From Pestalotiopsis fici W106-1 (taxonomy: Eukaryota > Ascomycota > Sordariomycetes > Amphisphaeriales > Sporocadaceae), in contig NW_006917096.1 of assembly GCF_000516985.1 (NCBI RefSeq), positions 3,023,606 through 3,087,605 on the forward strand: DNA of 64,000 nt, given 5' to 3'. Made by a program: the position numbers and the translations under genes. Of the stretch, positions 1-10,599 are shown piece by piece. The notes under the pieces are model-generated. The model had not been told where the DNA came from. It was given only the letters and a program-made list of their open reading frames with translations, and searched no databases. The stretch's first letter is position 1. Each line of letters opens with the position of its first letter.

Positions 1-1775
1 CCCACCAAGAAAACCAGGACCAAGACTTCCAAAGCCACAGGCAGGATCATCCATAGCCATCGGACGTGTACAAATGTCTCCGTGGTCCAAGCTATGCCGA
101 GTGCAAACCGATCGATCGATGTCGAGTTCGGATCGGTCGTGTTCCACGTCGAAGAATCGACTGAAAGATCATACATGCGCAGCATTTTGGTCATGGCGGC
201 TGCGACGGAAGCGATTGTGTTGTTCTCGCCGCCCACCTTTTGAGTTCCACTGCCGGAGCCATCCTCACCGAACTCGAAAAGTGCTCCTACGACATCACTC
301 GTGCTCGACTGCGTACCGGTGCCACCAGTGACTGAGCCTGTAAAGTAACTCTGCAGGTTCAATGTCAGTAATCTTTACTCACTGTCGCAAGGTGCTTCCA
401 GGGGACGGCACCCAAAATCTGGGGGAATACGAACCGAGAGGTGCATGCTCACGGCAAGCCATGCCGTAGCGCCGAACCAGTACTCTGTGTCCGAGTTCGG
501 CACGGAAATGGTAATGTTTTCACTCATCACCGGATTCTCGTCGCCCGTGTAAGTTGACACTAGGGTTTCAGTAAAGACGCCGTTGGTCACATTCCCCTGA
601 TATTCGTTGACGCAAACGTACAGCACGCACTCATTCGAGACAACTCCGAGGAGTGTTGACGACGAGAGATCGTGGAGGCCACGCATGGTGGATACTACGC
701 CGATGGTTGATTGGGAGTTGTTGTAAGCGAGCGATTCATATTCTCCTGACGAGTTCATATATGCCTGTCCTCGCCGTGTACCGTCAAACGCCATACCATT
801 GGGCAGTGTATAGTTGCAGGTGGCGGGGAGAGTTCCGAACTGCTCGCCACAATTTGAGGTGATTTGCGAGGTCGTGTTGGCACACTTGCTGCAGACTCCG
901 AGCGTGTAGTATGTAGAAGACCATGTGCAATTGCCGGTGGCACAAGAAGCCGAAATCGTAAAATCATTCTGTGGCTCGTCGGATGTATCAAAGAGGCCAT
1001 TGTTAATTGCTGCCTTCATGCTCAAGGTAGGTTCTCTTGTCGACATGATACCACCATAGGCGTAATCACTGTAGTTTGCCACAATTGGAACAGACGAGTT
1101 TGTATATTCCGAGATGACAGGTTGCTTCTCGTACACGACCACTTGCTGCACAAAAGGGTCGACAGCGAGCAAAATAATGGTGATAATGGCGCCCAACTTG
1201 CCCAGATGAATGCCGCGGGTAGAGACTAAAAGCTTCGCACTACCCCATGTGCCACGACTAGCTTCGTCAAAGGTCTGAATGTCGCGCACAGCGCCGGCCT
1301 TGCGATACCACAGCCACTTGAGCTGACTGATACCCTCAGCTACAGGGATAGCAGCAGCAGCCTTCATTATCGTCGTCATGAAGGAGATGAAAGAGTTGAG
1401 CGTAATGTCCATCGGCCACGTTGGTAGAGGCTTGCCGTCTGTCATGGCCACTGTCGCAATAACCACAGCCAGGGCAATAGCACTGGCGATCCATGCCACA
1501 CCCTCCACGATCCACCAGTTGCTGCTCGGCTTGGCCACGGGCTCGAGCCGTTGCGGCAACTCCTCGGGTATCGTGTCTCTTGGTTTGGCGTCCATGGTCG
1601 CGACAACTGGAGTGGAAATGGGACTATCGTCTACTCTGGTCGATCCGGTCAGAGTTCTCTGGGGTTTCATTTCATTGAGTTCAACGTAGTGCCCGGCGAT
1701 ACGGTCCAAGGGCGAAGGTGCCTCGAGGTCAAACGGCGGCGGAGCTGGCATCTCGACCGCAAAAGAAAAGACCAA
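1..1775 (-). CDS. DUF3176 family membrane protein, 3' end beyond window
   Basis: Fungal integral membrane protein of the DUF3176 type; its biochemical role is not known. Exon 1 runs 1775..435 and exon 2 runs 350..1 and continues off the left edge. Visible in the protein are a proline-rich N-terminus, a first hydrophobic segment near residues 91-111, a second near 194-214, a Cys-rich extracellular part with many N-glycosylation sites, and a C-terminal hydrophobic segment in exon 2 beginning WLWMILPVALEV. This order is typical of the family. The first exon stays open to a TAA at 375-377, and a strong-looking GTGAGT donor lies at 382, but using it breaks the frame. The donor GTTCGT at 434 joined to the CAG acceptor at 351 gives an 84-bp phase-0 intron and restores a long open frame. 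The start at 1775 is the first ATG; a second Met lies eight residues on. Confidence 0.75.
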
Positions 1776-4700
1776 ACAAAATGAGTGACGATATTATATA
1801 TATGTATAAGTGAGAGAGAAATGAGCGACACAAGATGGTATACAATACCAATAGGTAATCAGATTGTGAGTTTGATTCACCGTCTCTTAGTCCAAGGAAA
1901 GAATGCCGAGTTCATAGCGACCATTAGGAGGCTAGAGTCGGTGGTTGTCAAGACTTCAAAGACATGCCGGGGAGCCACTCCTCCTGAGGACAAGCATAGG
2001 GCGACGGGCATCTTTTGAGTTTTTCTGGATCATTCACGTCAAAAAGGCGGGTCGAGGTCAAATTGTGTAATTTGACGATGCCGATCTCATGGCAGATTCC
2101 TTAGTCGGCACACCAGCGGCACGATGGCAGGTGCCTAGTGGCCGACTGTGCGCTAGCCTCTAGGTACTGCTCAGGCTTGTCAGGGCCACACTGGCGCGAG
2201 CCAAAGGAGGAAGAAGAAAAAAAAACAAAGTTCCGCAATGGGGAGGCCGAAATTCAGTGGATCGCGACAGCCAGCAATTATGGAGCTCGAGCCTCCAGTG
2301 CCCGCCCAGTTCGCCATGTCAATCCCAACATTCATCCCCAGTTTACCAGTGTCGCCAGAGCCAAGGCTCCGGCTTTCGAAGTCGAAAACCGGGGCTTTGC
2401 TTCCGATCAACGCCGAAGCTCAGGCCCGCTGTCTGCCTGTGAAGACAACCAAGTTTGGCACATCACTGCGGAACTGACGATCAGTCGACTTCCAGCTGTT
2501 CGGTGTACCGGAACACCGAGTGGCCCTGTTAGTGCGAGTCATGGTGCAATAAGAGTGAGGCAATCCAGTGAATGATCATCAAAAATCGCTAGGGTCACGA
2601 TTTGCCAATGTCAAGGAACAGAATCCTTCAAATATGGTAACAACTCAATCGATCCTACCACCACCCAGTTGATCCTGTCAATTATATAAGCAACAAAGCG
2701 ATTTCCATAGTGCAGAGCGCTAGTGCAGGTGTATAAATTCAATCCACACCGAGGGAACGTTGCTAACCTTAGCGGACTCAATTCTACCAATGAAAATGCC
2801 CTCTTTTGCAGAATTCGCCGGTGACATCTGGAGTAAATACTGGGTCTTTTACCCAGGGGTTCGGGAAAAAAACAGCCGCAAAAGTTCCTGTCCAGTCAGG
2901 CCAGTGTCTGGCAAATTGAACAGCCCAGATGTTTGACAGCGGCCCCCACGATTCGAATGCTGTTTGCTCGTATTCAGTTTGGAGTTAAACTTTACATGGT
3001 AAAAGATCTGCGACGGTTCTGAAACATCCCAGCCGTCGATCAACCGTTTACGATGACATTGCCGTTCCCTTGCATGCTTTTTGAGCACGGCATTTTGAAA
3101 GAGTGTCGGACAATAAAACCACCAAGTCGGGCAGGGATAACTGCAATAGTGTTCTCAAAAATTACTGCAAGTGGAAAACAGGACATGTGACCCGTCGTTT
3201 GATGATATGATGGGTGCTTTTACGGAACTCCATTCATGTCGTTCAGCGTGCAATCACCAACAGAATCATCTCGATCTGGATATGGAGGTTCATTTCTCTC
3301 ATGTGGTGTCTTTCGGCCACGATAACTCAACCAGCGAGTACCGGCAGCCAGACATTTTGCAATGGGTCCTCAATGGTCTCTACTGGTCAATGTCTGGCAC
3401 CTAGAGCAGCCATTTTGGACATCACAAATAGCAATGGGGTCGATCGGCATTGGGGACTTGTCCGCCCAGTCGCGGATAGCTGCCCAAATTTGATGCCTTG
3501 AAAATTGTCTTGAGCCCAAGCTTTTTGAGGAGGACGTTTAGCACCAGCAAAACTCCCAAGTGTGAGCGGCGAAGTTGGATCAAGCTTTGCTAGAGTTTAA
3601 AGTATTCTCTCGTCTTGTCTTGGCTTCGCTCGCGCTTGTACTACTTGGTATAAACGATGCAGGCTTGCCAGCATCAAAGTCCGACTTGTCAAAGTAGGCG
3701 CACAGCCAGAATCCGGTTGATGCTCCCAGGCTTTGGCGCCTCGCTATTGTATCCAAGATATCCACACAAATGCCTGCCTGATTGGCGATGCAATATTGTC
3801 GCCGAGCCTGCTGATCATTTTCGATACGCGGTCTACATGGATTGGTTGTTTGTGTTGCTCCTTTCCAGTAGCCTTGTATTGAGTTGCTAAAGCTCAAGCT
3901 CTTCTCATCCTATAAGTATGCTCGTCTGCTCTCCTTCTTATTTTTTTATCTCCTCTTTCCTACTTGAATAATGATGCAGTCAATCGGAATGCGCCTAGAA
4001 AAGCCTATGGTATTTCCAGACACACCTTCATATGTCCCCTGTGATTCCACTTGCATCACAATGGCTACCCACCAAGCGGAACAGCGCACCCGTGGGCTTG
4101 CTACCGAAAACACAATTTGTTCAATTACGTGCATGTCTGTCAAGTGACAACTCGAGTTGGAGTTCTCTAGATTTACATGATTGAAACTCCCCAATCAGTA
4201 CATCCGTTTATCTTTTACCACCATGCCAGATCGCGTTCTCATTGGTGAAGTCAGAACATCTCCATCTTCTTTCTCATCTTCCCCCTCCTCATCTACAAAG
4301 ACGACAGGATCCCGTTGGTTGCCTTTCCGGTCAGTTGAATACCCATCAGCGTCAGTATTAGTCAACCGCACGAGCTGTTTTGTCGGGTTGGGGGTTCTCT
4401 TTTTTCTTGTTAGATTGCTTTAGCTAGTGCAGTTACTTCAGCAGGCGCTCTGCAGTATCGCTAGCCTCGATAATTTCCGCCTGTCTCTAATCGAACAGTT
4501 GAGCCTTTTCTTCTTATAAACAACACACACACACACAGGTCGCTAGAGAGTTTCCATCGGCAATGTCGATGATTTAATGGCCATTCTTGGGTATAGTTGG
4601 CCCATAAGCCTATGTACAGAATACCAGATCGCGCCATTGGTCGGCGAGGTAGTATTCTTAACCCACCTAGACTTTAGTATGGCGAAGTATCGACAGGACC

Positions 4701-5811
4701 TCTTTCTCGAGAAATGCAGTCATGTTTCTAGTTTATGCAATTGAGACGAAGAAATGTTGGAAGGAAGCTGCGGCCCGAGCCGGTCTAAGATCTAGGCCGA
4801 TTTTACATGTAGGCCAGCTCGAGACGCCGACCGTACTTGCCAAAGAGATGGCCACGACCTCTTTTTAAGACGATCTTGTCAGGTCTCATTTGGTTCGATT
4901 TATTGGTCTATCAACTTGCACGTACTGATCTCGTTCATCACTACCTGGATATCATGCATGTATGTCTCCTCGCCAAAGAATCTCCAGTCACAACCCAGAT
5001 CTCATGGCGACTAGGACTTTATTCTCAAGTTCTTGACTCGACATTTGAGTGAGAGGCGAGGGACACACTGTTTATTCGTAAATATACATATGAATAATAA
5101 AGTAATAGCACTTCTTTCTAGAAAGGGTGCTAACACGTCGGCGCCTTCTACAGATCGCCAAGCAGCCCAGTTTAGACACTAATCGCAAATCAGGGTGCGA
5201 CTATGCTGTGCGTCCCGAACTGCAATGCACGAAATTTGTTGAAGTCAGAAGGAGAGAACTTTATCCTTGCGATGGAATCTCTGTTGACTATATTTATGAT
5301 TAGTCGATCCCTGGGTAACGTGTCTATCTTTCCATCCAGATTGCTGGGAATTGATCCCTCTGTATTCCATCCCCACTGTAAGCAATCCTTCAAAATGCTT
5401 GTTGGCTGGGGTAAAGAGTCGTACACTAAACCAAGTACAGCGACGTCTGCCCTATTTGGGCTTGGCGCGACCACTATAGGACGGCGCAGTGCAGCATTAC
5501 AACGGGTATCTCCAGCGCCAGAGCAGCTAAGCGACCACTGAGGCTTGAATAGGGCCCTGAATTGGCCAACGCAAGCGGCCGCAAGCTGTGACCCGGGTGA
5601 GAGTCCGAATGCGAGTACAAGCACCGCCCTATCAAGGACCCGATTGCAGTGAATCCTACCTTGTTTTGCGAACTGCCCAAATTGATATATAATGGTACAA
5701 GATGGAAGGTCATCGCCAAGAAAAATGTTTCTGCATAATCAAATCCCTCTGCTGAGCTTGTTTTGACTTCATCTCATCATTTTCCATCTGTCCTTGTTTA
5801 GCTTGGCCAGT
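1776..5811. other. gene-poor intergenic region of about 4 kb
   Basis: I see no supported gene. Open frames of up to about 145 codons occur on both strands but lack recognisable domains, splice structure or coding-like composition. Small features are a perfect 7-bp inverted repeat with a 4-nt spacer at 2058-2075 (TCAAATT/AATTTGA), an (AC)n microsatellite near 4526-4540, and AT-rich stretches near 5080-5110. The right end carries the carboxylesterase promoter. Confidence 0.5.
5686..5692 (+). promoter_or_regulatory. TATA box of the carboxylesterase gene
   Basis: TATATAA stands about 120 bp upstream of the esterase ATG at 5812, a usual distance for a fungal TATA element with a short 5' UTR. The assignment rests on position and sequence only. 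Confidence 0.45.
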
Positions 5812-7616
5812 ATGCATTTCTCTAGCAGAAGTCGACTTATACCGGGCCTACTGGCTCTCGCCTCAACAAGCGCAGCCCAGACGGTAAACATTGCCAATGG
5901 TACGATACAAGGAGGGAAATGCAACAGAACAGACTCTTATTATTTCTCTTCGATTCCTTATGCTCTTCCGCCTGTCGATGACTTGCGATTCAAGGCACCA
6001 CAACCTCACGTCCAAGCATACAATGGAACCTTGGACGCGACGGTAGCCCCCGCTTCATGTATACAGTTTAGCACATTATTCGCCGAATCCAATACGCAAA
6101 GTGAAGACTGGTAAGATATTCCGTGCTCTTCTATTGCTTTCGGAGACATCATCTCTGACAATTTCCTTGCAGTCTGTACCTCAATATCTGGACCCCTAGC
6201 ACAGCGACACGCGACTCGAAGCTGCCGGTAAAGGTGTGGCTATATGGTGGCGGAAACGAAGCCGGAGGTGTCTCGGACCCAACTTATGACGGCTGCTATG
6301 CCACCTCGGACTCCATCATCGTGTCTATCAATTATCGTGTTGGACCCCTGGGCTTTCTCGCGCTCGAGAGCTTGGGTCTGAACGGCAACTTTGGTCTCCA
6401 AGACCAATTGCTGGGTCTTGAATGGATCCAAGAGAACATTGAGTCGTTTGGAGGTGACCCGGTGCGTATATCCAGTCTAGATGGCAGTCAAAGCACCCAG
6501 AGCACTAATCATTGCACGTCAAACAGACCAAAGTCCTCTTGTTTGGTCAATCTGCCGGCGCCATTGATGTCTATGTCATAAGCACCCTTCCTCAAGCGAC
6601 TGAGCTGATCAGCTCAGTGGCTCTAGAGTCTGGTGGCGGACGGGATCCTCCCACAGTGAACAAAGCCCAGCAGTGGCAGCAGCACTTTCTCGATCAACTC
6701 AACTGCACTACTCCTGATGTAGGCATTCCCTAGCTTTTCACTTATTCAATGTAAATTTACTAACAATCGTTGACAGCTCGACTGTGTCCTTGCAGCCTCG
6801 ACTTCAGAGCTGGTCGTAGCAGAAGCTGCCATGCCCGACGAACAAGCCCCAGGGGCCACCACACCGTTCACAGCTGAAGGTGCGCGAGCAAACTGGGGTC
6901 CTCTCGTCGATGGCAACATTCTCCCCGAGACCCCCACGGCTGTTGGCAACAAGGTTCCCGCCATCTTTGGCTTCAACTCGGAAGAGGGTACTCTATTCGT
7001 GTTTGGCGACTACCAGGAGGAGTCCCTCTCGCTGACGCAGGCCGACTATGACGTGTTCCTCGAGTACAACTTTGGGCCCCTAGCATCGGTGGTCAATCAA
7101 ACGTACTCGGTGTCCAAATTCAACAGCACCATTGCGCCCGTCTTTGCGGCCATGTCCACGGTCCTCGGCGAGGTCTCGTACAAGTGCCCGGCTCATCGTG
7201 CTTTGCTCAAGTCCCGGGAGATTGGCGTGCCGGTCTGGTCCTACGAGTTCAGCCACACCCCGAGCTGCGCCTGGTACGGCGCCATCCCAGAGAGCATTCT
7301 CGAATACGTCGGCGCGACGCACACGGCCGAGATCCCGTTTGTCTTCAACACGACCCACAACATGCCTCTACCCGACGGTAACTGCACCTTTACAAACGCA
7401 GAACAGGCTCTTTCGGCCTCCATGAGCGAGGCATGGACTAGCATGGCCGAGTTCGGCCGCCCTGCTGACGAGACGGTCTGGCCTCAGTGGACGAGGAACA
7501 CCTCTGCCGGTGTAAATATTGATGAGAGCATGGTCGTGGGTACTGTGGATTATACCAGCTGCCTGTTTTGGGACGCCATTTATGAAAAGTCGGTCGAAAT
7601 TGCCAACGCTTCGTAA
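5812..7616 (+). CDS. secreted type-B carboxylesterase/lipase
   Basis: Alpha/beta-hydrolase of the carboxylesterase type B family, expected to hydrolyse carboxylic esters outside the cell. Exons are 5812..6110, 6173..6461, 6527..6718 and 6777..7616; the joins keep frame and give 539 residues, a normal family length. The N-terminus is a signal peptide ending near the Ala-Ala-Gln after residue 20. The first junction rebuilds the family motif EDCLYLNIW. The nucleophile elbow GQSAG places the catalytic Ser at about 205, the acid is probably Glu330 in NSEEGT, and the His is about 442 in THTAEIPFVF, so the triad is complete. Intron 3 contains a textbook TACTAAC branch site. The family also includes sterol esterases, feruloyl esterases and mycotoxin-inactivating esterases, so the substrate cannot be told. 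It is followed on the same strand by an amidohydrolase. Confidence 0.9.
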
Positions 7617-8014
7617 TTTCCTCGCCCATCGGCTCACTGGATTGCCCTTTCTTGTATATAATTGAGCATAGACCAATATAGTTAGTAGACGGCTACCTTG
7701 GCTCGATATCTGAGCCACGTGCATGCATCTACCTACCTCGGTATCCTTTGGATATTCACATCGCTGAATATTTGTTTTTAGAGTATCCCACACGTGAAAC
7801 ATTAGCCAGGTCAATCTCAACTCGGGGCCAGAAGCAAACAGAGGTAGAACATATAGTTTGGGGAAGCGGGGCTGCAGAAAAGGAAAACGGATTCCGTAGA
7901 GTCTAGTGTCAAAGTTGATATGTCTCGCCGCGATGGTCAACTAATAGTCATGAATCGTCCCTCGTTGCTTTACTCGGAATTAATCAAATTGTCCCAATTT
8001 GATATCTGCTCATC
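7617..8014. other. intergenic, esterase to amidohydrolase
   Basis: About 400 bp holding the 3' end of the esterase and the promoter of the amidohydrolase. I see no gene or clear repeat. Confidence 0.5.
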
Positions 8015-9070
8015 ATGAAAAAGACCAACATCACCAATGTCCTCATCTTTGACGGAGAAAAGGTCACGGGCCCCGGCAGCGTGGTCATTGAAGGCGGCTT
8101 AATAGGCGACGACGCAACAGGAGCAGAGACCATTGACGGGACTGGATGTATGATTATGCCCGGACTGATCGATACCCATGTGCACATTGCCAAGGAATCT
8201 GAGCTGCGGAATTGCACCAAGTTTGGTGTCACCACAGTCTGCGATCTCGGCGCCTATCCAAAGCAACTCTTTGAGGAAATGAAGAGCGTCCAAGGGACGA
8301 CCGAATATCTCTCCTCCGGACTGGCTGCGTTTCCACCACAGAGCATGCATGCTCACTTCCATGCCAAACTAGACAAGGACATGTCTCTCAAGGGCGAGGA
8401 AGATGCGGCAGACTGGGTCTCTGCTCGAGTCGCCGAGGGGGTGGACTTTATCAAGATCATTGCCGACGAGCCCGGCTTCAGCCAAGCGTGCCTTGATAAG
8501 CTCGTGGCCGAGTCCAAGGCGGCGGGCAAGATTACCATTGCCCACGGAACGCATTACACTGCGTATGAGAGGAGTTTGAAAGCTGGGTTCGATATCTTGA
8601 CCCATGTACCGCTGGAGAAGCCTCTGGACGAAACAATTGTGGGCCGAATGGTAGCCCAACGTACGGTCTCGTCGCCGACGCTGGCCATGATGAAACTCAT
8701 GGTGGACAATGACCACTTTACACTCCCGGACGCTGATTATGAAAATTGTTTGAGGGGCGTCGCGGCCATGTACGAAGCGGGCGTGCCCATACTTGTGGGA
8801 ACGGATTCCAATCTCATGGACATGCCAATCCACCACGGTTCGGGTCTGCATGATGAGATGGCGTTGCTGGTCGAAGCGGGTCTGTCACCAATAGATGTAC
8901 TAAAAGGGGCAACATCACTCGCCGCGCACCATTTCAGACTACGTGATCGTGGAAGGATCGTGGTCGGTCTCAAGGCAGATCTCGTGCTGGTGGAGGGCAA
9001 CCCGACCAAGATTATTAGTGACTCGAAGAGGATTCGTGCAGTTTGGAAAGACGGAGTCAAACAACGATGA
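8015..9070 (+). CDS. metal-dependent amidohydrolase family protein, intronless
   Basis: Amidohydrolase-superfamily enzyme expected to hydrolyse an amide, ester or cyclic C-N bond using one or two metal ions. The 351-residue product has the N-terminal beta cap, the metal-binding HxH at residues 55-57 (GLIDTHVHIAK), a Lys in the FIKIIAD segment that could be the carbamylated bridging residue, His residues in ITIAHGTHYTAYERS and in ILTHVPLEK, and the late Asp in VGTDSN. It most resembles the imidazolonepropionase/prolidase-like group, often bacterial in character; the substrate is unknown. There is no signal peptide, so it is probably cytosolic. The gene has no intron, unlike the esterase before it, which could mean bacterial ancestry or simple intron loss. 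The start is the first ATG of the frame. Confidence 0.85.
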   Translation: MKKTNITNVLIFDGEKVTGPGSVVIEGGLIGDDATGAETIDGTGCMIMPGLIDTHVHIAKESELRNCTKFGVTTVCDLGAYPKQLFEEMKSVQGTTEYLSSGLAAFPPQSMHAHFHAKLDKDMSLKGEEDAADWVSARVAEGVDFIKIIADEPGFSQACLDKLVAESKAAGKITIAHGTHYTAYERSLKAGFDILTHVPLEKPLDETIVGRMVAQRTVSSPTLAMMKLMVDNDHFTLPDADYENCLRGVAAMYEAGVPILVGTDSNLMDMPIHHGSGLHDEMALLVEAGLSPIDVLKGATSLAAHHFRLRDRGRIVVGLKADLVLVEGNPTKIISDSKRIRAVWKDGVKQR

Positions 9071-9393
9071 GGATGAGAAGCGGTACATCTTGCTCATTGA
9101 AAGAATGGTTTTCAAGTGTCTTTGGAGTACGTAGTCGGAGTTGTCATTTTGTATGCTGCGGAAAACGTTGGCATAAGAATGCAAAGAGTCGGAACCGAAA
9201 TGCGGGGATGTTCAGCTTTTATGGCTTTGACTAAGACCTGCCTCTGTGGACTCGACCGCCAATCTGAAATCGTTTTTTCTCTTTCTTCTTTTCTTAGGAG
9301 TGATACAAAGACATTATTATTATTTTCTTCACGCGCACATCGATTGTAGTCTTTTCCGTAGCGCATCTATTAATTTGACATTTAAAGTGTCAA
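9071..9393. other. intergenic, amidohydrolase to GFA gene
   Basis: A 323-bp spacer between two genes on the same strand. It contains T-rich stretches around 9270-9330 and nothing else I can name. Confidence 0.5.
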
Positions 9394-9882
9394 ATGAACA
9401 TGACAACTTCAAATTCAACCACGCAAGCATCTTGCCTTTGTGGCGCCATCAAGTTCCAATACACCGGACCACCACTCGGTGTAGCCACAGAGCTATGTCA
9501 CTGCGTCTCGTGCCAAAAGTGGACTGGCAGCGCCTTTACATCCAACGTGACCATTGAAAAGCCCTTGCTTCATATCATTCAGGGCGAGCCATCCCGGTAC
9601 ACCACGACGGGGCTCTCGGGGAACAAGATCCACTTTGTATTTTGCGGCGACTGCGGAAGCGGATTGTGGAATGAGCCCGAGGCGACGCCGCAATGGATCT
9701 GTATCAAGGCCGGCACGATTGACGATGCCTGGGTCCGGAGTCTGGGTACGGTACCGCTCCCCGGCCCACAACCTGAAGACGGAGCCAAGTCTGCAAAGCA
9801 TGTCGACGTCGAGTTCTTTATCAAAGATCGCGTGGGTTATCAAGCGGCATGTCCCGGGGCAAAGCAGGAAGAAAAGATGTGA
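9394..9882 (+). CDS. GFA/CENP-V domain zinc-binding protein
   Basis: Small protein of 162 residues made almost entirely of one glutathione-dependent formaldehyde-activating (GFA)/CENP-V domain. The zinc ligands are all present: Cys14 and Cys16 (SCLCGAIKF), Cys35, Cys37 and Cys40 (CHCVSCQKW), and a later FCGDCGSGL pair near residues 83-86. Family members act on, or are predicted to act on, glutathione adducts of aldehydes; most fungal paralogues are uncharacterised, so the substrate is inferred only loosely. Single exon, start at the first ATG with a second Met two codons later. It lies downstream of an amidohydrolase and an esterase on the same strand, which could fit a small catabolic group, but nothing in the sequence proves common regulation. 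Confidence 0.9.
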   Translation: MNMTTSNSTTQASCLCGAIKFQYTGPPLGVATELCHCVSCQKWTGSAFTSNVTIEKPLLHIIQGEPSRYTTTGLSGNKIHFVFCGDCGSGLWNEPEATPQWICIKAGTIDDAWVRSLGTVPLPGPQPEDGAKSAKHVDVEFFIKDRVGYQAACPGAKQEEKM

Positions 9883-10599
9883 ATTCAATTCGACCGTCTC
9901 GTCGTTCCTCGGGTAGGGGTAGGTCTTGTTTCATTCTAGGACTTTGATCTCCAGTCAGACTGCTGCTCTGATTCATTTACACTGACATTATGTATGTGGC
10001 AGAAACAAATATGACACAACGTGTCTCGGGACATTGCTGCATATGTGGTATTCACCAATCTGCGAGCTAAGATGCCAGCTCTTCTCGAATTGGGATTGCA
10101 CCGAGGCTATGCAAGGATGCGTGATGAGTCAAATGTCCTGGAATATGATTTTACATGGTCAAGAAACACACATTTTAGGATGTAAAGTTTGTCATGGAAA
10201 GCAAAGCCTTCCAGTCCCCGGTGGTGAGGAATAAAGTACTGGCATCTAAACAAGGTTTGGCGCTACTTTCTGACGATAGATGCAAAAGTCCACTTGGTGT
10301 CCTCTCTATAGTCTTTTTTTCGCAAGCATTGACCTACTCTAGCGTCGTCGAAAAAAATGCTTCAAACTACCACCATGCGCCGGTTGACTCAGTTGGGCTG
10401 GGGCAGGCATCCACCCATAAGTGCCGGGTTGCCGTTTCCTAAAGTCTCGACTCGAGACAAGATCTTGTCCCTGACCTGTTGCGAGGTTCAAAGAAAAACG
10501 TTTAGGATCACGAGCATGTGAACTTCAACCTCATCCGCCATTTTTTGCATTACATACCGCTTACTCGGCGATTGCCCACATGGATGCTCAATCGAGACC
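9883..10599. other. intergenic, GFA gene to membrane protein gene
   Basis: About 700 bp without a supported gene. Short open frames below 85 codons show no domain. Confidence 0.5.

Noticed and set aside
2138..2575. 145-codon plus-strand frame in the gene-poor left region
   Set aside because: Composition is not coding-like, and no domain or plausible promoter is visible.
5190..5624. 144-codon minus-strand frame just upstream of the carboxylesterase
   Set aside because: It looks slightly protein-like but matches no family I know and sits in the esterase promoter area; not enough support.
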